Positions 20,596 through 27,188 of a DNA stretch of 64,000 nt are shown in pieces (position 1 is the stretch's first letter; each line of letters starts with the position of its first letter). A program made the position numbers and the translations under genes. Under the pieces are notes generated by a model, which worked only from the letters and a program-made list of their open reading frames with translations, was not told where the DNA came from and ran no database searches. The DNA comes from an uncultured Pelagibacteraceae bacterium (GTDB taxonomy: Bacteria; Pseudomonadota; Alphaproteobacteria; Pelagibacterales; Pelagibacteraceae): assembly GCA_902560225.1 (NCBI GenBank), contig CACEKT010000001.1:33707-97706 (forward strand), given 5' to 3'.

Positions 20596-21377
20596 TGTTT
20601 AAATTTTGCCTCTACATCTCCAAATTCTGATGAAGAAACTTTAATTAATATATTATTATTTATAGGAACTGGAAAACCGTACGCCCCAGTTAAAATTAAA
20701 TCATCTTTTTTTAAAATAACATTTATCTTGGCTTGTTCTTTAGCTAACCATTCAACTTCAGACAACATATCCAATGGCCATTTTTTATCTGTCCACGTAT
20801 CTATTATTTTATTATCATAAATTAGTTTTAGATCTGTTATTTTTTGATCTTTTGAAAATTCATTTTTTGGTCCCAAAATAACGCCAGCGTGTAATGCATT
20901 ATTTGCTAATAGTTCTGCGCCATAAGGTTCTTCTCCGTTAAAAACTAAATTATGAATTTCTATTAAAGGATAAATTGAATCGATTGAGTTGAGTATATAA
21001 TCGAAAGAAACAAGTTTTGGATCTATGTCACGATTCAACTTAACACCAAACTCTGCTTCCATAGCAGGATTAGAATAATCTTTTTTATTTAGCTCCACCC
21101 CACTTTTGTATAATTCACTTTTCCAAAGTGTTCCCCAAGCAGGCTGAGTGAAACCCATTTTTTTTTGGGTATCTTTAGAAACACAACCAATCTTATAGCC
21201 CATAACTTCTTCACCTCTATCAATTCTTAATTTTGAGATTTTTGACTGGATAAGTAGCGCATCATTATTGCTTATTTTTATTTTTGTTTTAAAAATTGAG
21301 CTTGGATTATTGCTATCATAATCATTTAAAATAGTATTTGCGTATTCATTTAATTCCTTTTGATTTAATTTAATCAT
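20592..21377 (-). CDS. 2-keto-4-pentenoate hydratase / fumarylacetoacetase-like enzyme
   Basis: 261 residues. The motifs GYKIGCVSKDTQKKMGFTQP, MEAEFGVKLNRD, LIEIHNLVF and ELLANNALHAGVILG match the MhpD/HpcG branch of the FAH superfamily, which hydrates 2-oxo-pent-4-enoates in meta-cleavage routes and includes 4-oxalocrotonate decarboxylases. The acidic metal-binding residues (E-x-E in EAEFG) are present. No other aromatic-degradation gene is nearby, so the true substrate is unknown. It lies in the tRNA-Thr cassette with the secreted protein. Confidence 0.75.
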   Translation of the reverse strand: MIKLNQKELNEYANTILNDYDSNNPSSIFKTKIKISNNDALLIQSKISKLRIDRGEEVMGYKIGCVSKDTQKKMGFTQPAWGTLWKSELYKSGVELNKKDYSNPAMEAEFGVKLNRDIDPKLVSFDYILNSIDSIYPLIEIHNLVFNGEEPYGAELLANNALHAGVILGPKNEFSKDQKITDLKLIYDNKIIDTWTDKKWPLDMLSEVEWLAKEQAKINVILKKDDLILTGAYGFPVPINNNILIKVSSSEFGDVEAKFKQ

Positions 21378-21472
21378 CGATAAACTTTTATCACTGTGCC
21401 TATAGTGTGTACAGAATTGAAATAACTTTCAATTAACGTTGATAGTATTTATCTTTTTGAATTTAGACTCTC

Positions 21473-21521
21473 GATTTGCAATCAATGGGTCCGCGGTTCG
21501 AATCTGTGCGGGGGCACCATC
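21473..21521 (+). repeat. Direct repeat, copy 2 (decayed 3' part of tRNA-Thr)
   Basis: Begins GATTTGCAATCAATGGGTCC and ends GGGGGCACCATC; 3 mismatches to 19876-19924. No 5' half of a tRNA precedes it, so it is a tRNA fragment and not a gene. It marks the distal end of the cassette; the next gene on the far side ends only 12 bases away. Confidence 0.85.
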
Positions 21522-21533
21522 TTTAAATAGAAA

Positions 21534-22262
21534 TTAAATTATTTGAATCGCACATGCGGTTCCTTCATCAGCAAAAGCTAAATATCTATACTCATTTTCA
21601 TTAAATACTTCTGTTAAAGCCTTATATTCACCGACATCCCATCCAGGATAATTATAAAGTTCATCAAATACTATTATACAATTTTTTTTTAGATATGGCT
21701 TTATTTTTTCAAGTACGAATTTGGATGAGGCATATGTATCAAGGTCCATATGTAAAAAATTAATTTCTGGTTTTTTTTCTATTAGAAAATTTTCAACTGT
21801 ATCTTGAACCCAACCTTTAATAAGAGTTACATTTTTGTTAGTCTTTGGCATTACACTTTTTCTATCAAAGCTTCCTTTTTGCAAATTTAATGTACCATGC
21901 CAGTCTTCTTTTAAACCCTCAAAAGAATCAAAACCATAAATTTCTTTGACATAATTTGAAAAAAAATTAATTGACTCGCCATGGTGCACACCGAATTCAA
22001 GAGAGTATTTTTTACAATCTTTGTCATTTACTAATGCTTCTTTAATTGCATAAGCCCTAAGTAGTCTAGTGGTACTAATAAATATTGAGCTTTTAAAATA
22101 TTTTTTAAAGTGTTCATATGATCGTAAAAGCTGTTCTTCTTTGAACATCGAATATGGGGTTATTTTTTCAACAGATTTTCTTGGTAATGGAATTAAATTA
22201 TGTCTAATACTTATCAAATATTGTTTAAATATATTTAAGATTTTTTTTATTTTGTTTTTCAT
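21534..22262 (-). CDS. Class I SAM-dependent methyltransferase (Methyltransf_24/TylF-like)
   Basis: 242 residues. After a basic N-terminus of about 60 residues, a Rossmann fold with SLEFGVHHGESINFFS (SAM loop), IYGFDSFEGL, INFLHMDLDTYASS and IIVFDELYNYPGW, a pattern of O-methyltransferases acting on sugars or macrolides and of 'FkbM-like' surface modification enzymes. The acidic residues D and E in DLDT/FDEL may bind metal. Follows the TPR gene with a 6-base gap. Substrate unknown; a role in envelope glycan or lipid modification is a guess. Confidence 0.7.
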   Translation of the reverse strand: MKNKIKKILNIFKQYLISIRHNLIPLPRKSVEKITPYSMFKEEQLLRSYEHFKKYFKSSIFISTTRLLRAYAIKEALVNDKDCKKYSLEFGVHHGESINFFSNYVKEIYGFDSFEGLKEDWHGTLNLQKGSFDRKSVMPKTNKNVTLIKGWVQDTVENFLIEKKPEINFLHMDLDTYASSKFVLEKIKPYLKKNCIIVFDELYNYPGWDVGEYKALTEVFNENEYRYLAFADEGTACAIQII

Positions 22263-22268
22263 TTTATT

Positions 22269-22829
22269 TTATACTGATTGACCTTTAATTAGCTTTTTAA
22301 GACGGGGTATCATAATTTTTGGTGATTGCATAGATGGATAAATTTTTTGGACTTCTATATAACTACTAATGGCTTTCTCATAATTCTTTAATTCAATCTG
22401 AACTAAACCTTGTCCGGATAAAGCTCCAAAGTGTCTTTTTTCTAGCTTAAGCACTTCATCGATATCTTTTTGTGACTGTTCATATCTGCCCAATAAATAA
22501 AGTACTGTTGCTCTTTTATTCCATGCTTCAGACCAATTAGGATCAGTTAAAATAATTTGCGAAAATATTTCATAAGCTTTATTTAATTCTTTACCGCTCA
22601 TCAAAAAAGAACCTTGAGCTAATAATTTTGTTAAATTTAATCCTTTATCATTATTAGATGGATGAGTTGACCAAATTTTCCATATTTTATTTTCTATTTT
22701 TACAGCGCTAGAGGCCTCACTATTTTTAAGCTGTTTAAAAAGACTGTTTAACTTGTTCTCTCTTTCATTAGCATTAACATTACTTAAAAATAATAAAAGA
22801 ATAGCGATAGTTCCTAAAAGTTTTTTCAT
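22269..22829 (-). CDS. Exported tetratricopeptide-repeat protein
   Basis: 186 residues. Signal peptide MKKLLGTIAILLLFLSNVNA, then about three TPR units (for example AYEIFSQIILTDPNWSEAWNKRA and ALSGQGLVQIELKNYEKAI). Likely a periplasmic scaffold or protein-interaction module. Sits between the GST-like gene (3-base gap) and the methyltransferase. No enzymatic motif is visible. Confidence 0.75.
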   Translation of the reverse strand: MKKLLGTIAILLLFLSNVNANERENKLNSLFKQLKNSEASSAVKIENKIWKIWSTHPSNNDKGLNLTKLLAQGSFLMSGKELNKAYEIFSQIILTDPNWSEAWNKRATVLYLLGRYEQSQKDIDEVLKLEKRHFGALSGQGLVQIELKNYEKAISSYIEVQKIYPSMQSPKIMIPRLKKLIKGQSV

Positions 22830-22832
22830 TAA

Positions 22833-23519
22833 TTAAGTTTTTTTAACACCTGTTGGATGAGCAACCCCATCAATAATCAGCTTAGGTTCAATACTTACAT
22901 CTACAAGTTTGGGACGTGCATCAAGATAAGATTTAACAGTTTGAATAGACATAATATCTTGAAGAAATTTTTCTAATCTAGGGAACTTATTTAATAATGT
23001 CAGGTCAAGTAGCTTTGATAGATCTAAGTGATGAAATACTGTAAAATCACACGCATGTGGTGTGTCATCTATAAAAAATTTTGCATCATTATCTTTTAAT
23101 GCTCTGTCAAGATCTTCAAATCTAGAAGTTAAAAAAGGTATCATATCCTCACGTTTTTTTTTAAAACGATCCCCTACTGCAAAATTTATTGTTGGATTAA
23201 GAGGTAAAAATAATTCTTGAGCACTTAGCATAACTGCATTCGCTTTAGCATTTAATATTGGGTCAGTAATGTTAGTCCCCGTAATATTTTCAATAAATGT
23301 TAGTATTGAAATACTCTGACAAATTTCATGTTTTTTATCTACTACCAACATAGGTAATTGTCTAAATGGAACTAATGGTTTAGCTTCAGACCAGTCCTTG
23401 TCATAATAATCCCATGACATTATGTAATCATAATCCAATTCTGTATAATGCATTAAAAGTCTTGGGGCTTCTGCTAAAGCTCTCATTTTAAAGTAAATTA
23501 ATTCTAATTTATGTTTCAT
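22833..23519 (-). CDS. Glutathione S-transferase family protein
   Basis: 228 residues. N-terminal thioredoxin-like domain beginning KLELIYFKMRALAEAPRLLM with the cis-proline region QLPMLVV and the glutathione-binding ICQSISILTFIE, followed by an all-helical C-terminal domain. The pattern resembles sigma/theta-like GSTs with Tyr near the N-terminus. In operon with nadK (4-base gap). Substrate unknown. Confidence 0.8.
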   Translation of the reverse strand: MKHKLELIYFKMRALAEAPRLLMHYTELDYDYIMSWDYYDKDWSEAKPLVPFRQLPMLVVDKKHEICQSISILTFIENITGTNITDPILNAKANAVMLSAQELFLPLNPTINFAVGDRFKKKREDMIPFLTSRFEDLDRALKDNDAKFFIDDTPHACDFTVFHHLDLSKLLDLTLLNKFPRLEKFLQDIMSIQTVKSYLDARPKLVDVSIEPKLIIDGVAHPTGVKKT

Positions 23520-23523
23520 GTAA

Positions 23524-24294
23524 TTAACTTGTTTCTTTTCTTAATTGCTCAATTTTAATTTTCTTTTGCAAACTTCTATTTTTATCATAGAGGAGATTAA
23601 ATTTAATTTTATTGTTTGTTTTAACTATAATTGTTTTAGCATTTCTTACTTCAAGATTGTCTGCAACTGCACTAATTGGTCTTTTTATTGGATTAAGATT
23701 AGTTATTGTAATTTTTGATTTATCATTAACTATTTTGCCTTTCCATCTACGTGGTCGAAAAGGACTAATTGGAGCAATTGATAGTTTTTTTGAGTTTAAA
23801 CTTAAAATAGGTCCATGAACTGAAAGATTATATGCAGTACTTCCTGCAGGTGTTGATACTAATACACCATCTGACACTAGTTTCTTTATAATTTTTTTAG
23901 TACCATGCTTGATAGATATAGATGCCGCCTGTCTGCTTTGTCTTAATACTGACACTTCATTTATGGCTAATGATTTTTTTGTTTGATTATTTTTATTTTT
24001 AACAATCATTTCTAAAGGTGAAATAGAAATCATGTTAGCTTTAGATAAATTTTTGATTATATTTTTTGATGAAAATTTATTCATCAAAAACCCATAATTT
24101 CCAGAATTAATTCCATAAAATTGTTTTTTAGAATTTTTATTCTTTTTTAAAGTTTCAAGCATGAAGCCATCACCACCAATAACAATAGTAAGATTATTCT
24201 TTTTAAACTTATAATTATTAATTTTTTTAATTAATAAATTTTTAATTTTTAAAGATTTTTTATTTTTATCTGAAATTATATGAAACTTGTTCAT
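23524..24294 (-). CDS. nadK: NAD kinase
   Basis: 256 residues. Contains the GGDGFML phosphate-binding motif, INSGNYGFLMN, NEVSVLRQS and the SDGVLVSTPAGSTAYNLS segment with the conserved aspartate, glycines and threonine that bind NAD and ATP. It makes NADP, the only route to this cofactor. The ATG lies 5 bases from the 3' end of tRNA-Leu, which is read on the same strand just upstream, so both may share a transcript. Confidence 0.93.
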   Translation of the reverse strand: MNKFHIISDKNKKSLKIKNLLIKKINNYKFKKNNLTIVIGGDGFMLETLKKNKNSKKQFYGINSGNYGFLMNKFSSKNIIKNLSKANMISISPLEMIVKNKNNQTKKSLAINEVSVLRQSRQAASISIKHGTKKIIKKLVSDGVLVSTPAGSTAYNLSVHGPILSLNSKKLSIAPISPFRPRRWKGKIVNDKSKITITNLNPIKRPISAVADNLEVRNAKTIIVKTNNKIKFNLLYDKNRSLQKKIKIEQLRKETS

Positions 24295-24298
24295 TTAG

Positions 24299-24384
24299 TG
24301 GTGCCCTCGGCCAGACTCGAACTGGCACTCCGCAAGCGGCAAGGATTTTAAGTCCTTTGTGTCTACCAATTTCACCACGAGGGC
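24299..24384 (-). tRNA. tRNA-Leu (TAA anticodon)
   Basis: 86 nt on the reverse strand, starting GCCCTCGTGGTGAAATTGG and ending CACCA. Anticodon stem AAGGA/TCCTT frames loop CTTAAAA (TAA); a long variable arm (GCCGCTTGCGG region) and T arm TTCGAGT are present. The 5' half plus upstream flank is duplicated at 26999-27116, so this gene is the anchor of a mobile cassette. Confidence 0.96.
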
Positions 24385-24462
24385 ATTAATGAATTTCATG
24401 AGTGTTTATGCTAATATTTATAATTGAACAAGATGAATAAGTAAAATTTTTTAATTTTATCT
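24345..24462. repeat. Direct repeat, copy 1: tRNA-Leu 5' half plus upstream flank
   Basis: The first 88 bases (24345-24432) are identical to 26999-27086 and the following 30 match at 26 of 30 positions, 114 of 118 overall without gaps. It begins at the anticodon loop of tRNA-Leu, covers the 5' half and continues through the region expected to hold the tRNA promoter. Perfect identity over non-coding DNA points to a recent duplication through integration. Confidence 0.9.
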
Positions 24463-24488
24463 CTGTGGCTACTAGTTTGCTACTAGTT
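24454..24488. repeat. 35-bp direct repeat, copy 1, with internal 11-bp tandem
   Basis: Contains GGCTACTAGTTTGCTACTAG, two near-copies of an 11-mer. Matches 26841-26875 at 33 of 35 positions. Together the copies frame the ATP-grasp and Anbu genes. Tandem direct 10-11 bp units of this kind are typical of tyrosine-recombinase arm or core binding sites, but no recombinase gene is present to test that. Confidence 0.7.
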
Positions 24489-24555
24489 ATCCTATAAAGT
24501 CCTGGATTGACTAAAAATATCTTGAATTTTTAAAGTTTTATTTGGGAGTATCTTT

Positions 24556-25998
24556 TTAATCTACTATTAAAGTATCTTTAGAACCACCACCTTGAGAGCT
24601 ATTAACAATTGTACTTCCTTTTCTCAGAGCAACTCTTGTTAAGCCGCCTGTAGTAACATAACTATTTTTACCACTTAAAATAAATGGTCTTAAATCTAAA
24701 TGACGTGGTTCAATATCACTATTTGTTATTGTTGGAGCAGTTGAAAGAACCTCTAAGGGTTGAGCAATAAATTCTCTAGGATTATGTTTTATTTTGTCTA
24801 TAGTTTCGTTCTTCTCTTTTTGAGATGCTTTTGGTCCAATTAGTATTCCGTATCCTCCTGATGCATTTGCTGGTTTAACTACTAGTTTTGAAATATTATC
24901 AATTACATATTTTCTGTGCGTATCATCATGACACAAAAAAGTTTCCACTTGATTTAATATTGGTTGTTCACCTAAATAATAGGTAATCATTTTATTTACG
25001 TAAGAATAAACAACTTTATCATCAGCAATACCAGTGCCAACAGCATTAACTATTCCAACATTTTTTTTTAGCCAACACTTAAAAAGACCTGGCACCCCAA
25101 TAACAGACTCTTTAAAGAATGCTTTGGGATCTAAAAAATTATCATCCAGTCGTCTATATATACAATCAACTTTTAAAGGACCTTTTACAGTTTTCATGTA
25201 CACATTATCATTTTCTACAAAAAGATCTTTGCCTTCTACTAATGCTATACCCATTTGCTCAGCCAAAAACTCATGTTCAAAATAAGCTGAATTGTAAACA
25301 CCGGGTGTAAGCAAAACCATGTGTGGATTAGAAGTTTTTTTTGGAATACACTCTGTCATACAGTTGTAAAGTTTATTTGTGTATTGATGAATTGAAGCAA
25401 CTTTATATCTAGTAAAAAGCTCTGGAAAGACATCTCGCATTACCATTCTATTTTCTAACATATAAGAAACACCTGACGGTACACGTAAATTGTCTTCTAA
25501 AACTAAATAATCACCATTCTTGTTTCTAATAAGATCTATACCTGAAATATTTGCCCAAGCTTTATATTTGGGAGAAAATCCTTCACACTCTTTAACGTAG
25601 TATGGAGATTTAAAAATTATCTCTTTCGGTATTATATTGTCTTTAAAAATTCTTTTTTGATTATACGTATCGTCTATAAATAAATTTAATGCTTTTGCTC
25701 TCTGTTTCAAACCTCTTGAAACTTTATTCCATTGAGATTTTGGTATTATTCTGGGAATTATGTCTAGTGGCCACTTCTTCTGTTCAGCTCTATTATTTGC
25801 AGCATAAACTCTAAAATTTATACCTCTAGCACTTATAGTGCTCTGACAGTTTTTTTCTATTTCTTGCAGTTTCTTTTTTCCGTGTCTCTCTAAAATATTA
25901 GAAATTATTGAGGCATGCTTTCTAAGCTTATTATCCTTAGTTAGATAACCATCATATGCATCACCTGAATTGTAATTTTTCCAAAATTTAGAAACCAT
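24556..25998 (-). CDS. Circularly permuted ATP-grasp protein (COG2308-like)
   Basis: 480 residues. Signature segments include LEDNLRVPSGVSYMLENR, VDCIYRRLDDNFLDP, VKPANASGGYGILIGP and the C-terminal TIVNSSQGGGSKDTLIVD, all typical of the circularly permuted ATP-grasp (DUF404/407) family, thought to form peptide-like bonds. In other bacteria it travels with an alpha-E domain protein, a transglutaminase-like protein and the Anbu peptidase. Here only Anbu is next to it, divergent across a 107-base gap, and both sit inside the tRNA-Leu cassette. Confidence 0.88.
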   Translation of the reverse strand: MVSKFWKNYNSGDAYDGYLTKDNKLRKHASIISNILERHGKKKLQEIEKNCQSTISARGINFRVYAANNRAEQKKWPLDIIPRIIPKSQWNKVSRGLKQRAKALNLFIDDTYNQKRIFKDNIIPKEIIFKSPYYVKECEGFSPKYKAWANISGIDLIRNKNGDYLVLEDNLRVPSGVSYMLENRMVMRDVFPELFTRYKVASIHQYTNKLYNCMTECIPKKTSNPHMVLLTPGVYNSAYFEHEFLAEQMGIALVEGKDLFVENDNVYMKTVKGPLKVDCIYRRLDDNFLDPKAFFKESVIGVPGLFKCWLKKNVGIVNAVGTGIADDKVVYSYVNKMITYYLGEQPILNQVETFLCHDDTHRKYVIDNISKLVVKPANASGGYGILIGPKASQKEKNETIDKIKHNPREFIAQPLEVLSTAPTITNSDIEPRHLDLRPFILSGKNSYVTTGGLTRVALRKGSTIVNSSQGGGSKDTLIVD

Positions 25999-26105
25999 TA
26001 TGTTATTTTTTAATAGTTTAAGGAAATAATCAAATGCATAATAGATATATCTGATATGATAATAATTAATTATAAAATAATGATTTTATTAAATAGTAGT
26101 AAATA

Positions 26106-26831
26106 ATGACATATTGTGTTGGCATTAAAGCTAAGGACGGAATAATTATTGCATCAGATTCAAGAACTAATGCAGGTCTTGACAATGTTAATATATATTC
26201 AAAAATGTATACCTATGATGTTGGCGATAGAACTGTAATTATCGTTACATCTGGTAACCTTGGAACATCTCAAGCTGTATTTAAATCTATTGATACAGAT
26301 TTAAAAAACACAACTGGTGTAATGAATTTAAATACTTGTAAAGATTTTGATCAAATTGCCTCCTACATAGGATCACTAAATATTAAACACTCGTCACCAA
26401 AAGGAATTAATACGGATACAGTATTATTAGGATCTACATTTATTCTTGGAGGTCAAATAAAAGGTCAACCTATGGAATTATATTTAATATATTCACAAGG
26501 AAATTACATAAAACCTGCTGACAGTAAGCCTTATCTAGTAATTGGCGAAGTTAAATATGGAAAACCAATTTTAGATAGAGTTATAAAACCAGATGTTTCT
26601 ATCGGTGATGCATCAAGATGTGCATTAATATCAATGGACTCAACTTTAAAAAGTGATCTAACAGTAGGCCCTCCAATAGATTTTACAGTTTTAAGAAAAG
26701 ATGAATATAAAATTGCATCTCAAAAATGTCTTAATCTTAATGATGAAGAATATTCTAAAGTTTGTAATCAATGGTCAGATGGAATATTTAAAATATTTGA
26801 CTCTTTTCCAAGATTTGATTGGGAAAAATAA
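26106..26831 (+). CDS. Anbu, bacterial proteasome-like peptidase
   Basis: 241 residues beginning MTYCVGIKAKDGIIIASDSR. If Met is removed, Thr1, Asp17 and Lys32 (IYSKM) match the Ntn-hydrolase catalytic set of proteasome beta subunits, and the MTYCVG start with SDSRTNAG is the Anbu (ancestral beta subunit) signature. Family members assemble into open helical or ring oligomers; the substrate is unknown, but it is linked genetically to ATP-grasp ligases, suggesting it trims or releases what the ligase builds. Divergent from the ATP-grasp gene. Confidence 0.88.
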   Translation: MTYCVGIKAKDGIIIASDSRTNAGLDNVNIYSKMYTYDVGDRTVIIVTSGNLGTSQAVFKSIDTDLKNTTGVMNLNTCKDFDQIASYIGSLNIKHSSPKGINTDTVLLGSTFILGGQIKGQPMELYLIYSQGNYIKPADSKPYLVIGEVKYGKPILDRVIKPDVSIGDASRCALISMDSTLKSDLTVGPPIDFTVLRKDEYKIASQKCLNLNDEEYSKVCNQWSDGIFKIFDSFPRFDWEK

Positions 26832-26840
26832 AATTTATTT

Positions 26841-26875
26841 ATTTTATCTCTCTGGCTACTAGTTGGCTACTAGTT
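26841..26875. repeat. 35-bp direct repeat, copy 2
   Basis: Matches 24454-24488 at 33 of 35 positions and holds a perfect 11-bp tandem (GGCTACTAGTT twice). It begins 9 bases after the Anbu stop codon and closes the two-gene cassette on the right. Confidence 0.7.
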
Positions 26876-26952
26876 TAGCAAAATTTATTATTCATATTTT
26901 CCAATAAAAATAATCTATCAATTTCTAAAGTTATGGGATTATAAGGGAGTTA

Positions 26953-26980
26953 GACTATTAGGGACTATTAGAGACTAAAG
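26953..26980. repeat. Three 10-bp direct repeats (GACTATTAGG-like)
   Basis: GACTATTA starts at 26953 and 26963, with a third, diverged unit GACTAAAG at 26973, exactly one helical turn apart. They lie 20 bases before the tRNA-Leu fragment. Spacing and place fit arm-type binding sites of a tyrosine recombinase. Confidence 0.55.
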
Positions 26981-26998
26981 AAATACCCAACTCAAACT

Positions 26999-27116
26999 AT
27001 TTTAAGTCCTTTGTGTCTACCAATTTCACCACGAGGGCATTAATGAATTTCATGAGTGTTTATGCTAATATTTATAATTGAACAAGTCTAATAAGTAAAA
27101 TTTTTTTATTTTATCT
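26999..27116. repeat. Direct repeat, copy 2: orphan tRNA-Leu 5' half plus flank
   Basis: Identical to 24345-24432 over 88 bases and similar for 30 more. On the reverse strand it reads as the first ~40 nt of tRNA-Leu plus its upstream region, but no 3' half follows, so it cannot give a tRNA. It may still carry the tRNA promoter, which would then fire toward the Anbu gene's 3' end. Confidence 0.9.
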
Positions 27117-27188
27117 TCCCATGCTCTTGTCTTGCTATTGATAACATAAAATAAGTAAAATTCATTACTAGAATTATCTGTTTTAAAT

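Larger units (their letters stand above)
26832..27188. other. Gene-free 357-bp junction of the tRNA-Leu cassette
   Basis: No supported ORF. In order it holds the second 35-bp repeat, an AT-rich stretch, a cluster of three 10-bp direct repeats (26953-26980), and the second tRNA-Leu fragment with its flank, then an AT-rich tail up to the PQQ-type dehydrogenase stop. This is the structure expected of an attachment region that has lost its recombinase. Confidence 0.75.

Noticed and set aside
23524-24294. NAD kinase motif GGDGF in place of GGDGT
   Set aside because: GGDGFML is a normal variant in alphaproteobacterial NadK, not a defect.
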